NCBI GenBank assembly: GCA_963575745.1
Contig: CAUYUJ010020153.1
Span: 1 to 64,000, forward strand
Length of the DNA stretch: 64,000 nt
Source of the DNA: Prorocentrum cordatum
Lineage: Eukaryota; Sar; Dinophyceae; Prorocentrales; Prorocentraceae
Direction: 5' to 3'
The translations under genes were made by a program, and so were the position numbers. Numbering within the stretch: the stretch's first letter is position 1; every line of letters starts with the position of its first letter. The notes under the pieces were generated by a model. The model was not told the DNA's origin, ran no database searches, and saw nothing but the letters and a program-made list of their open reading frames with translations. Below, piece by piece: positions 55,929 to 64,000 of this stretch.

Positions 55929-55979
55929 CTCGAGCCAAATGGCTTGAACCAAAATGGCTTGGGCCAAAATGGCTACGGA
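55929..55979 (-). other. Three-step spliced-leader relict ladder of LINE B
   Basis: Minus strand: 55979-55958 is a full SL with one change (GGCTCAAG to GGCCCAAG). 55957-55943 is a 15-nt truncated copy with one change (GGTTCAAG). 55942-55929 is a second truncated copy with one deletion and one change (CCATTTGGCTCGAG). Each truncation is at the AG of CCGTAG. The copy nearest the coding body is the most changed. Confidence 0.9.
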
Positions 55980-55984
55980 TGCTG

Positions 55985-56000
55985 CTGCTGATGATGATGG

Positions 56001-56041
<41 letters not shown>

Positions 56042-56085
56042 GTGACGACGATGACCATGACCATGACGATGACGATGATGGGACG
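55985..56085. repeat. GAT array abutting the LINE B 5' end
   Basis: GAT units start six bases outside the SL of LINE B. The other end of LINE B also abuts a GAT array. Confidence 0.9.
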
Positions 56086-56089
56086 CGGG

Positions 56090-56870
56090 GCATTGCAATG
56101 AAGCGTGTGCTCCTGTGGCTGCAGGTGCCAAGGCGTCTACAGCAGCAGCGCCAAAAAGGAGCCAATGAGACGAATGGGGGCGACCCGTCAAGAGAGCGGG
56201 GAGGTGCCAGGCCCCTAACTGGACAATCAGGTTTGGGCAAGGAGAACGGCGGCGGCGGAGGGAGACGTCAAAGAAGCGTAGGACATCGACGCGGGAAGAT
56301 CCGGGACGAGCCGCGTTCTGACAAGAAAGCTGCTCGCGACGCCTGCGATCGCACAGCTTTGACCATTAAGCTTTTTTTCATTGACTGGACGACAAGGGAG
56401 TTCGTCAGCCACCTGGGGATCGGTGCCCAGCTCATTGAAGGTCTTCCAGACGCAATCATTCCAGGCCCAGCTCCGATGGCCACCTTCGTGGCCGTGCAAG
56501 AAGCCAGCGTCCACCACCGCCATGAATTCCTTCCTGCACACATATTTGACACGTGCGGCCCAACATTACGGCCATACGCGTACGCGAGGGCGCACGCTCC
56601 CGCAATAGCAGGCGAAGGCACCCCATCAGGCAAGAAGATCTCAGGGGACCCGCTACGGCGGTCGAGAGAACAGAGCTGTCCACTCCATAATCCGCCACCG
56701 TGCCGCAAGCACGACGTGGAGCGCCCCAGGAGGCCCCCAAGATACCCAAACAAAGCCCCAAAAGACCCGCAAGAGGCCCTCCAACAGTTCCAAGACACCC
56801 CCAAAACCGTCTCCACGAGGCTCCCAGTAGGTCTCTCCAGAGACCCCGACAGGCATCAAAGAAGCCTCTG
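56090..56870 (+). CDS. Uncertain open frame, possible gene remnant
   Basis: One plus-strand frame stays open from the GAT array to 56871. Its middle, LFFIDWTTREFVSHLGIGAQ and VAVQEASVHHRHEFLPAHIF, has protein-like composition. Both ends are repeat-derived (poly-Asp and 'cccaagac' repeat). The minus strand is also open here. No domain recognised. Confidence 0.2.
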
Positions 56871-56923
56871 ACCTACAACCTGGGCGCGGTGGCGGGATGG
56901 GCCGAATGCCGCTAATCCGCCGC

Positions 56924-56939
56924 CCCCTGCTTGCAGGGG
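56924..56939. repeat. Head-module hairpin, copy 1
   Basis: CCCCTGC-TT-GCAGGGG. Copies 2 (57859-57882) and 3 (60176-60198) also fold, with different inner arms. Confidence 0.7.
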
Positions 56940-57710
56940 TGCACGGCGTGCTGGATGAGCTGTTAGGTTTTGGTTTTGGTTCTTTTTCTAAAAGAACTCC
57001 CCAGTGGGCTTCGGCCCGTCCCGCCGGCCACCCTTCCAGGACCTCAATTCCCCAATTTCCTGCCCAAAAACGGCCGTTTCGCTCGGGACATCCTCAACAA
57101 ATCGCGACGATGGCCCAAGATGGCCTCCAAGTCCGCCCGAGATGGTCCAAGACGGCCTCCAAAACGGCCCAAGAGAGTCCAAGACGGCCCAAGACGGCCC
57201 AAGAGGCCCCCCAGAGGCCTCCCAGACGGCCCAAGAGGCCTCCAAGAGGTCCTCCAGGAGAGTCCGAAGAGGCCAAAATCATTGATTTTCCATTGGTTTT
57301 TGAAGGATTTTGGCATTTGCGCCTTTTCGGCTCTCCGACGGCTCAAGACGGCCCAAGAAGCCCCCAAGATCGCCCAAGAGGCCCCCAAGAGAGCCCCATG
57401 ATGGCCCAAGTGGCCTCCAAGATGGCCCCTAGAGGGCCCCAAGAGGGCCCAAGAGGCCTCCAACACGCCCAAGATGGCCTCCCAGACGCCCAAGATGGCC
57501 TCCAAGACGGCCCTGGAGCATTCCAAGCGGGCCCCAAGTCGGCCCATAGAGGCCCCCCAAACGGCTTCCGACGGCTTCAGACGTGCCAGGAACCCACCAA
57601 GATGGCCGAAGTTGGCTCGAAGCTGGCCCGAGACGGCCCAAAAAGCCCCAAAGATCGCCCAAAGCTTGCCCAAGAGGCCTCCAAGACGGCCAAGATGACC
57701 TTCCGCCTGC

Positions 57711-57757
57711 CCACGTGTTCCCCGAAGGCTTTCCAAACCGATTCGGGGAACACGTGG
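57711..57757. repeat. Perfect 16-bp inverted repeat, 15-nt loop
   Basis: CCACGTGTTCCCCGAA (57711-57726) and TTCGGGGAACACGTGG (57742-57757) are exact reverse complements. The module end 'gccacatag gcgcttccaaaaaggc' follows. Confidence 0.95.
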
Positions 57758-58761
57758 TCCGATACCTTGGCAGGTCTGGCCTCAACGTTCGGCCACATAG
57801 GCGCTTCCAAAAAGGCAGGGGGCGGCGGTGATTCGCCGTAGGCGTCTTCGATCCGCCGCCCTCTTTTGCTTCAGCAAAGGGGTGCCCAGCGTGCCAAACC
57901 CTGTCGGTTTTGGTATTGGTTCTTTTTCCAAAAGAACTCTCCCAGTGGGCTCCGGCGCGTCCCGCCGGGGCCGCGGAAGGCCCGGAAACGAGCTCAGCGA
58001 TCGCAAAAAATCCTCCAAGATGGCTCGAGATGGCCTCGCAGACGGCCAAGATGGCCTCCAAGACGGCTCAGATGTCCCCAAGATGCCGCCAAGACGGCCC
58101 AAGATGCACCCAAGACGGCCGTAGATGGTGTCAAGATGGCCCACGACTGCCCAAGAGTCCCCCCAGAGGCCCCGAAGACGGCCCAAGAGCCTTCCAAGAG
58201 CTCCTCCAGGAGGGCCCGAAGAGGCCAAAATCATTGATTTTCTTTATGTTTTTGAAAGATTTTGGAATTTGCTTCTTCTCGGCATTCCAACGGGTCCAGA
58301 CGGCCCAAGAGGCCCCCAAGATCGCCCAAGAGGCCCCCAAGAGGGCCCCATGACGGCCCAAGTGGCCTCCACGATGGCCCCAAGAGGGCCCCAAGACGGC
58401 CCAAGAGGCCTCCAACACGCCCACGATGGCCTCCAAGACGCCCAAGATGGCCTCCAAGGCGGCCCCGAAGCGCCCCAAGAGGGTCCCCCGTTGGCCCAGA
58501 AAGGCCCCCAAGACGGGTCCCGACGGCGTCAGACGTGCCAGGAACCCACCAAGATGGCCGAAGTTGGCTCGAAGCTGGCCCAAGACGGCCCAAGAGGCCC
58601 CCAAGAGGGCCTCCAGGAAGGCCAGAAAAACATAGATTTTCCTTAGGTTTTTGACGGATGTTGACATGTCCTTCTTTTCGGCCTTCCGACGGCCCGGGAC
58701 GGCCAAATAGCCCCCAAAGGTCGCCGAAAGATAGCCCAAGAGGCCTCCAAGACGCCTTCGA

Positions 58762-59143
58762 CGTGGCTGTGGTCCTCGCGTTTGCCTACTGCACCCGCTG
58801 GCAGACTCCGTGGGCCGGGGCTGCCGGTTTGGCAACAGCGGCAACGATGTACTTGTCTCCATCGATGCCATTCTGGTTTCGCGCTCTGCTGTTCGGGCCG
58901 GGAGCTGAGAACCCGAGTCAGCACGCCATGCAGTTTCAGCCGTACATGCACAGTGCGCCTGGGCCACAGCCAGGCTTCGCGCAGCAGGCCCCTTGGGTAC
59001 AGCAGGGGTACCCGGTGTATGCGTGGCAGCAGAACCCGTACGCCACCACGCAGTGGCAGCCGCCGGGCTATGCTGCAGGCTTCCGAGATGATTTACACGG
59101 CCGCTATCCGCGTCAGTGGCCGGGACAGTGGAAGTGGGAGTGA
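58762..59143 (+). CDS. Possible last exon: hydrophobic segment plus Gln/Tyr/Trp-rich tail
   Basis: After the repeat ends, one frame reads DVAVVLAFAYCTRWQTPWAG and AAGLATAATMYLSPSMPFWF, which could be one or two membrane segments. A low-complexity tail follows with PWVQQGYPVYAWQQNPYATT and RYPRQWPGQWKWE, then TGA at 59141-59143. The downstream sequence changes to AT-richer, UTR-like DNA. The composition is unlike the repeat frames and codon third positions vary, which supports coding. Upstream exons were not found; the repeat field covers that side. Function unknown. Confidence 0.45.
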
Positions 59144-59244
59144 TTCTGAGACCGATCTGCGTTCGTGAGGCCGTCACCGTAGGATGACGTAACAGCACTG
59201 CAGGTGTGTGAGTTTTCATGAATTCACGTTGTATCATGTTGTTA

Positions 59245-59770
59245 TTCCCTGCTCTGCTTTCCCCCCCTCGCCCCCTCTTGACTAGACGGAGACATGGCAT
59301 CCCTTTGAAGAGGCTTCGGGGTGAATGAAGCCAGCCAGACCTTCTCCGGGAAGGAATGTGTGTGCAGTTTGCTCTTTCTCTCCCTGCCTTTCCCTCCCTT
59401 CGCCTCCTTCTCCCCTCCCTTTCCCCCCCCCCTCCCTGACCCAATCCCTAGCCGGAGGGATGGCACTTCTGTTGAGAGGGCTCAGGGCGTCATGAGCTGA
59501 GCAGGCTGTTTCATATATTGCTTTGTTGACACAGGTCCCACCAATCTTCTCTCGTGTGCGAGCGGTCTGACAGCATTCCACAGAGAAGGCTTCCGGGCGA
59601 ACGAAGCCTGTTTCTCTCATGGCGGAGGCTTCCGGGAGAGCGAGGCCATTCTGCCATCAGCGTGTGCATCTTCACATGGATTTGCTTTTTCCCTGCCCTC
59701 TCCTCTCGCTTCTCTTCCCTGCTCTCTGCTTTCCCGCCTCTCCCTCCCATCCATGGGTAGAGCCGGTCAG
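59245..59770. repeat. Three diverged pyrimidine-plus-'aggcttcgggaacgaagcc' units
   Basis: Each unit has a C/T-rich run (ends near 59279, 59448 and 59755) followed by a block such as ctagacggagacatggcatc or ctagccggagggatggcact, and short self-complementary words (ggcttccgggcgaacgaagcc). Confidence 0.6.
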
Positions 59771-60023
59771 ACGGCGCTCGACAATGAGATTGGCCGACGT
59801 TCGCAGACAGGCTGAATGCATATGTGCATTTGTCACACTTTGTGTCCCATCTCGCTTCTTTCGCTCTCGCTCTCTTTCTTTTCTCATCTTTCTTTTCTCA
59901 TCTTTCGTGCCCGTCGGCATTTCAGAGCTCAGTTGGTTTAGACCGCGGCGCTTAAGGCGTACCAGACACGTCGCACACATGTGGGCTGATTGAGCACAGC
60001 GCAGGAAAAGACGGAAAGGATGC

Positions 60024-60070
60024 CCACGTGTTCCCCGAAGGCTTTCCAAACCGATTCGGGGAACACAAGG
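60024..60070. repeat. Second copy of the 16-bp hairpin, arm damaged
   Basis: Identical to 57711-57757 except that the right arm has AA in place of GT, which breaks two pairs near the stem base. Confidence 0.9.
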
Positions 60071-61000
60071 TCCGATGGCTTGGCAGGTCTGGCGTCAACG
60101 TTCGGCCACATATTAGGCGCTTCCAAAAAGGCACGGGGCGGCGGTGATTCGCCGTAGGGGTCTTAGATCCGTCGCCCCCTGTCGATTCATCGCAGGGGTG
60201 CCTGGCGTGCTGAATCCTCTCGGTTTTCGTTTTGTTTCTTTTTCCAAGAAGAACTCCCCCTGGGGCTTCGGCCCGTCCCGCCGGCCACCCGGAAAGGACC
60301 TCAATTGCACAATTGTTCCTCCAAGACGGCTCAAGATGGCCTCCATGATGGCCACGTTGGCTCAAGATGGCCTCCAATATGGCCTCCAAGTCCGCCCAAG
60401 ATGGTCCAAGACGGCCTCCAAGACGGCCCAAGAGAGTCCAAGACAACCCAAGACGGCCCCAGAGGCCCCCCAGAGGCCTCCAAGACGGCCAATGAGCCCC
60501 CAAGAGGTCCTCCAGGAGGGCCCGGAGAGGCCAAAATCATTGATCGTCCCTAGGTTTTTGAAGGATTTTGGCATTCGCTTCTTCTCGGTCGGCATTCCGA
60601 CGACCCAAGACGGCCCAAGAGGCCCCCGAGATCGCCCCCACAGCGCCCAAGAGGCCTCCAAGATGGCCTCAGGACTCCCAAGAGGCCCCCCAAACGGCCC
60701 CAAGAGGGCACAAAGACGACCCAAGAGGCCTCCAAGACGCCCAAAATGGCCTCTAAGACGGCCCTGGAACACCCCAAGAGGGCCCCAAATCGGCCCCGAA
60801 AGGCTCACCAAACGGCTTCCGACGGCGTCAGACGGGCCAGGAGCCCACAAAGATGGCCGAAGTTGGCTCGAAACTGGCCCAAGACGGCCCAAGAGGGCCT
60901 CCAGGAGGGCAATAAAAAAAAGCCACAAACACTGATTGCCCATAGGTTTTTGAAGGATTTTGACATTTGCGTCTTTTCGGCATTCCGACGGCCCGATACG

Positions 61001-61650
61001 GCCCACGAGCGAGTCTTTCCTCTGAGAACCGGGATCAGATGCCAAAGGAATCAAGATCTCTTGTTCACTCTGCTCAGGGAGAGAGGGGGCGGGATGAGAC
61101 ATCGATAAGACAAGTATCCGGTAAGCAAGATTACTCTATCAGGAATGCGTAGGGAGGAGGCCGGCCGGCCTACGACCGACGACGCACGACGGCCGAGGGC
61201 TGGCGCGCTCCTTTTCTCTCCTGCAAGCAAAGACAAGCTTGCTTGAGCAATCAATACAGCTGCAGGATGCAGCATTAGTTCAGGCAGGCAATGCGTAGCA
61301 TGCAAGTTGCAAGTTGACTTAAGTTACATTTGAAGACGAGGCGGAGAGGGGCATATTTACCCCCCCCCCCCCCGCGGCGGGCCTCGTAGAACCCATCCAG
61401 CCACAGCGCCCCTGGCCTATACATATGCGCAACCACCGGAGCCAACCCCAAAAACTTTTACGGCTCAACGGTGGCTGCTAGGGGGCCAAGGGCTGAAGAG
61501 GCCCGACGACTCCCACCATCACGTTAAATAAATTCTCTCCGCTGGACCGGCTTAGCCGACCAGCACAGGTAATTACTAATCCAACACGCGTGCCGCGCGT
61601 GGATGAGAACTCTCTTGCATGCGCCTGCGGCGACTGAGTCACGCGGGCGG
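61001..61650. other. Spacer, nothing recognised
   Basis: Mixed sequence with a poly-C run of about 15 at 61360-61375. No gene or clear repeat seen. Confidence 0.4.
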
Positions 61651-61653
61651 AAC

Positions 61654-62316
61654 TCAGTTCAGGTCCTCCCACGGGTTCCCCCCTTCCACGGGCGGCTCCG
61701 GAGGCGGCGGGCTTGACGACGCCGCACCTCCAGCATGTCCTTCTCCGCCGCGAGGCGAGAGGGAACGCCCCTGATCTGAAGCACTGTAGTTCTTCTCCTT
61801 GTTCTTGGATGCCTTCCCTTTGGTTGGGAAGCGAGCGTCATGCTCGTGCGTAGACAGTATATGCCAGTAACCCAGAGTGTACCACTCTTCGTCGGACAGC
61901 CACGTGATCCGGTTCCGGTGGATATAGTACCCGACATGAACATTGTTTACGTAGCGCGGGTAGGACATGGACGGGTCGTACTCGCAGTCGTAGCCAGCAG
62001 CGCCGCGGCCAGCATCCATGGCCCCATCGCGCGCGCGCCGGGGCACCGACCGATCCCAAGTGTTGGGATATCGTTGGTATGCCTCTCTTGTCGTCGCGGC
62101 TGAGCCGGCGACAGACCGCGGGGACTCGGTAGCATCATCGGGGGCCCGAACGTCTGGGGCGTCAGGTCTAAGCGGCGGAGGTGGCGTTAAAGGTCTAGCC
62201 TTCGCCTCATCCGGTGCCCTCCTCGGTCCCGCGAGGTCGGCCTGGCCGTCGCGGTATGGATCATCGTTTTTATGATCTCGCATAATTTGCAATAAACTGC
62301 TAGCAGCAGTCGCCAC
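61654..62316 (-). CDS. Hypothetical 220-aa protein
   Basis: ATG at 62316, stop at 61654-61656. The N-terminus reads MATAASSLLQIMRDHKNDDP, then a Pro-rich linker. A folded-looking middle follows: EAYQRYPNTWDRSVPRRARD, GYDCEYDPSMSYPRYVNNVH and IHRNRITWLSDEEWYTLGYW, rich in Tyr and Trp. The tail is charged and Pro/Gly-rich, ending NPWEDLN. Another frame just upstream (MVSQWRLLLAVYCKLCEIIK) also looks coding, so a frameshift or exon join near 62270 is possible. It lies 700 bp from the retroelement methyltransferase on the same strand and may belong to that element. No family recognised. Confidence 0.5.
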   Translation of the reverse strand: MATAASSLLQIMRDHKNDDPYRDGQADLAGPRRAPDEAKARPLTPPPPLRPDAPDVRAPDDATESPRSVAGSAATTREAYQRYPNTWDRSVPRRARDGAMDAGRGAAGYDCEYDPSMSYPRYVNNVHVGYYIHRNRITWLSDEEWYTLGYWHILSTHEHDARFPTKGKASKNKEKNYSASDQGRSLSPRGGEGHAGGAASSSPPPPEPPVEGGNPWEDLN

Positions 62317-62537
62317 TGGGACACCATACTTTCCGCATGCAGTGCGGAAGGGTCCATCTTCTTTATCCTGGAGTTCTGTTCCAGGATCAGGATATTTGTC
62401 CTGAAGCTAAGAAATGGCTTCTTGTATGAGGGCACCCTGGCAACGGACATCATTCTGCACTTTCCTGCCCATATTATGGGCCCACTTCTCTATTATGTCG
62501 TCCGTTTGAACAGCGGCACGAACACGGCAGTCAAGAG

Positions 62538-62916
62538 CATAATGAGACCGTGTTTTTCCAGCGGAGAAGATCTGCTACTATCTGACAGGGTTACAACACG
62601 CAGCTGGGACGAAGTGAGATCGTTAGAATCACACGTCCGAGGCATTCTGCAAAGCATTGATTGAAGTGAGGGATGGGAGAACGAATTGCTCGAAAGGGCG
62701 GGTGCCTTTTGATGCTTGAGCCCAGGCGGTTGCGGTGAGCAACGCGGGGGGCCAAGCCTGGACACGACACCCGAAAAACCTTTCACATCATTCCCGTGCA
62801 CGCACTAACATAATGAGACCGTGTTTTACCAGCGGAGAAGATCTGCTACTATCTGACAGGGTTACAACACACAGCTGGGACGAAGTGAGATCGTTAGAAT
62901 CACACGTCCAAGGCAT
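62538..62916. repeat. 108-bp direct repeat, 271-bp spacing
   Basis: 62538-62645 and 62809-62916 are nearly identical (about four differences) across cataatgagaccgtgttttt to cgtcc.aggcattc. They lie 90 bp beyond the stop codon of the methyltransferase-like gene. Confidence 0.95.
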
Positions 62917-63003
62917 TCCAAACATCCCGAAATGAAAAGGGTTCACAGGGGCGAGGGAGGGGAAGAGAGGAGGGGAAAAGCGAAAGCACCCAAGGCATGA
63001 GCC

Positions 63004-63960
63004 TCATTGGGCCCCGGTACGGACGGGGCCGCCAGAATTGTACGAGCAGGAGGCGCGCTTCTTAGCAGCGAGAGCCTTACCTAAAGCAGTGGCCAGGCGA
63101 GAGGGGTAAGGCTGGGCAATTGAGGTCCACAGAACATTCTGGTCATTGCGGCCGCTCAGCTCAATGACGGCGGAGAGTGCGAGAGCACATACCTGCTTTT
63201 CCAGTGCAGACTCTGTCCAGCGAGCACGTGTCCTCAGGGTCCATGTGGCCGCAAACCAGCCATGTCCTTTTTGGCCACGGCGTCCCCCACTGAGTCGCCA
63301 TTCAGCACGCGCCTGACTACACAGAGCAAGTATCTCGGGAATGAACCACAGGCGGGAAGTTGACGGGTTCTCAAGTATCCACGGAATCTTGTAGCGATTG
63401 AGATGTCTAAGAATGCGAAGTACGGCCCGAATTATCTTGTTACCAGTCTCGAGTGAAGCCCGGTCACGATCGGTAGCATCAGTAAGGTCAGTCCCCCATG
63501 GTTGAGTGCGTGAACGTATCTGAAAGGTCCTATCACGAGCGATAGTCAGTGAAGCGCAGGGGAGGGCAATCATGGCGGCGAAGATCTTGCCGTCACGGAT
63601 GTCCGAGAGCAGTAGGCGAAGCACAGCCGGGTCGGTGATGTCATGGTTGGGCCCGCGGATGATGTCCCAGGCCTTGGCTGAGAACCCCAGCCGCATGACT
63701 GCCCGAGCAACCTTGCCCGAGCCGGGGAACAGGTCGGCCATGTAGGTGCCATCTTTGGCTAGCCGCGGACGGGCGGTGGCCTTGGGGCACGCTCGGGCGA
63801 CCAGAGGAACTCGACGAGCTGGTCCTCGCACAGGCGCATGTGCGCTTGTATCTCGGCAGGGAGCTTGTTCCAGAAGCTTCCGAGGCGGGCGCTCTTCTCG
63901 TAGCGCACGAGGCTTCTCCAGCTCTTCCACATCCCGCGCTTCTGACACTCCTCCTGGCTG
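63004..63960 (-). CDS. Retroelement-type SAM methyltransferase-like protein, frameshifted N-terminus
   Basis: Motif I reads YMADLFPGSGKVARAVMRLG (SAM binding) and motif II AWDIIRG. The catalytic-loop block is IALPCASLTIARDRTFQIRS (PC in the motif IV position, ARDR after it). VPWILENP-like IPWILENPSTSRLWFIPEIL corresponds to motif VI ENP/ENV. This set recalls C5-methyltransferase-like proteins carried by dinoflagellate retroelements; DIRS-type elements also carry such a domain. Before about 63790 the coding line is in another frame (MWKSWRSLVRYEKSARLGSF, FWNKLPAEIQAHMRLCEDQL), so a frameshift separates the N-terminus. The stop is at 63004-63006. It continues off the window on the 5' side. Confidence 0.7.
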   Translation of the reverse strand, partial: QPGGVSEARDVEELEKPRALREERPPRKLLEQAPCRDTSAHAPVRGPARRVPLVARACPKATARPRLAKDGTYMADLFPGSGKVARAVMRLGFSAKAWDIIRGPNHDITDPAVLRLLLSDIRDGKIFAAMIALPCASLTIARDRTFQIRSRTQPWGTDLTDATDRDRASLETGNKIIRAVLRILRHLNRYKIPWILENPSTSRLWFIPEILALCSQARAEWRLSGGRRGQKGHGWFAATWTLRTRARWTESALEKQVCALALSAVIELSGRNDQNVLWTSIAQPYPSRLATALGKALAAKKRASCSYNSGGPVRTGAQ

Positions 63961-64000
63961 CGATTTGGCTTGAGGCGATCTATCGACGGCCCCGAGTGTC

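Larger units (their letters stand above)
50380..55979 (-). mobile_element. LINE B: decayed SL-bearing non-LTR retrotransposon
   Basis: Same order as LINE A: SL ladder (55929-55979), coiled-coil ORF1-like region, APE endonuclease, reverse transcriptase, Cys/His tail. The sequence is clearly different from LINE A, so it is another family or an old branch. It is broken by a TAG in the endonuclease, by several frameshifts in RT, and by loss of catalytic Asp in both enzymes. A GAT array follows its 3' end. About 400 bp between the SL and the first coding-like frame could be 5' UTR. No target-site duplication found. Confidence 0.85.
56700..61000. repeat. Higher-order repeat field ('ccaagatggcctccaagacggcc')
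   Basis: Tandem 12-15 bp words with aagatggcc/aagacggcc fill most of this span. Around them are longer modules in a fixed order. Module 1: a head with atccgccgcc, a small hairpin, 'tttttccaaaagaact' and 'cttcggcccgtcccgccggcc' (56915-57040, 57850-57975, 60165-60290). Module 2: an AT-richer segment 'ggccaaaatcattgatttt' to 'ttttggcatttgc' (57270, 58222, 58625, 60530, 60905). Module 3: a long-arm hairpin (57711, 60024) leading into the next head. Reading frames here are artefacts except 58762-59143. Confidence 0.9.

Noticed and set aside
56988-58061. Long ORFs rich in LGRLGG, PRRPKTA or similar in the repeat field
   Set aside because: They read the 12-15 bp tandem words in different frames; all frames give the same periodic composition.
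59915-59985. tRNA-like start: 'gagctcagttggttta' resembles a D-arm/A box
   Set aside because: No B box (GGTTCRANYCC) at the right distance and no closing acceptor stem. At best a tRNA fragment or SINE scrap.

Overview
The window reads as nuclear DNA of a dinoflagellate. The main evidence is the 22-nt dinoflagellate spliced leader (SL). One exact match lies at 7720-7741 and a near match at 55958-55979, both on the minus strand. Each is followed directly by 14-15 nt truncated SL copies, the known signature of mRNAs that were trans-spliced, reverse transcribed, reinserted and trans-spliced again. Other dinoflagellate traits are high GC, very sparse coding, several GA-type splice donors, large simple-sequence arrays and decayed retroelements. 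I cannot name the genus from sequence alone.

Layout. 2.8-7.7 kb (minus) is a decayed non-LTR retrotransposon, LINE A, with an SL ladder at its 5' end. 10.5-13.2 kb (minus) is a multi-exon C5 cytosine DNA methyltransferase; motifs IV, VI, VIII, IX and X are readable, its introns are CCT and CGA arrays, and its last residues form a PCNA-binding (PIP) box. 14.4-18.1 kb (minus) holds further exons that may be the N-terminal half of the same gene, with a worn SL about 85 bp upstream of the ATG. 18.7-22.9 kb holds a KGGTV/KGDTV minisatellite, a CGA array, a probable reverse transcriptase remnant and a G-quadruplex-prone array. 23.0-33.3 kb (minus) is a chain of about 13 exons with no family I can name. 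34.7-36.3 kb (minus) is an RNase H/reverse transcriptase remnant.

37.1-43.0 kb (plus) is a frameshifted gene for a very Ala/Thr/Pro/Ser-rich protein with hydrophobic segments and a KOW/SH3-like domain; it contains a 693-bp tandem duplication and a 38-residue triplicate. 44.1-44.7 kb is a 600-bp CT array, followed by a minus-strand hypothetical gene. 48.9-50.3 kb are GAT arrays. 50.4-56.0 kb (minus) is LINE B, also decayed, with a three-step SL ladder. 56.7-61.0 kb is a higher-order repeat field with hairpins. 63.0-63.9 kb (minus) is a second, different methyltransferase-like protein of retroelement type.

How it fits together: most of the window is retroelement debris and repeats. Two unrelated cytosine-methyltransferase-like genes sit among elements in which premature stops look like C-to-T changes. 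Three proteins in the window share a G-x-Q-x-[LI]-x-x-[FA]-F motif, which in the methyltransferase is a canonical PIP box. Exon limits were read by eye and are approximate except where splice sites are given.
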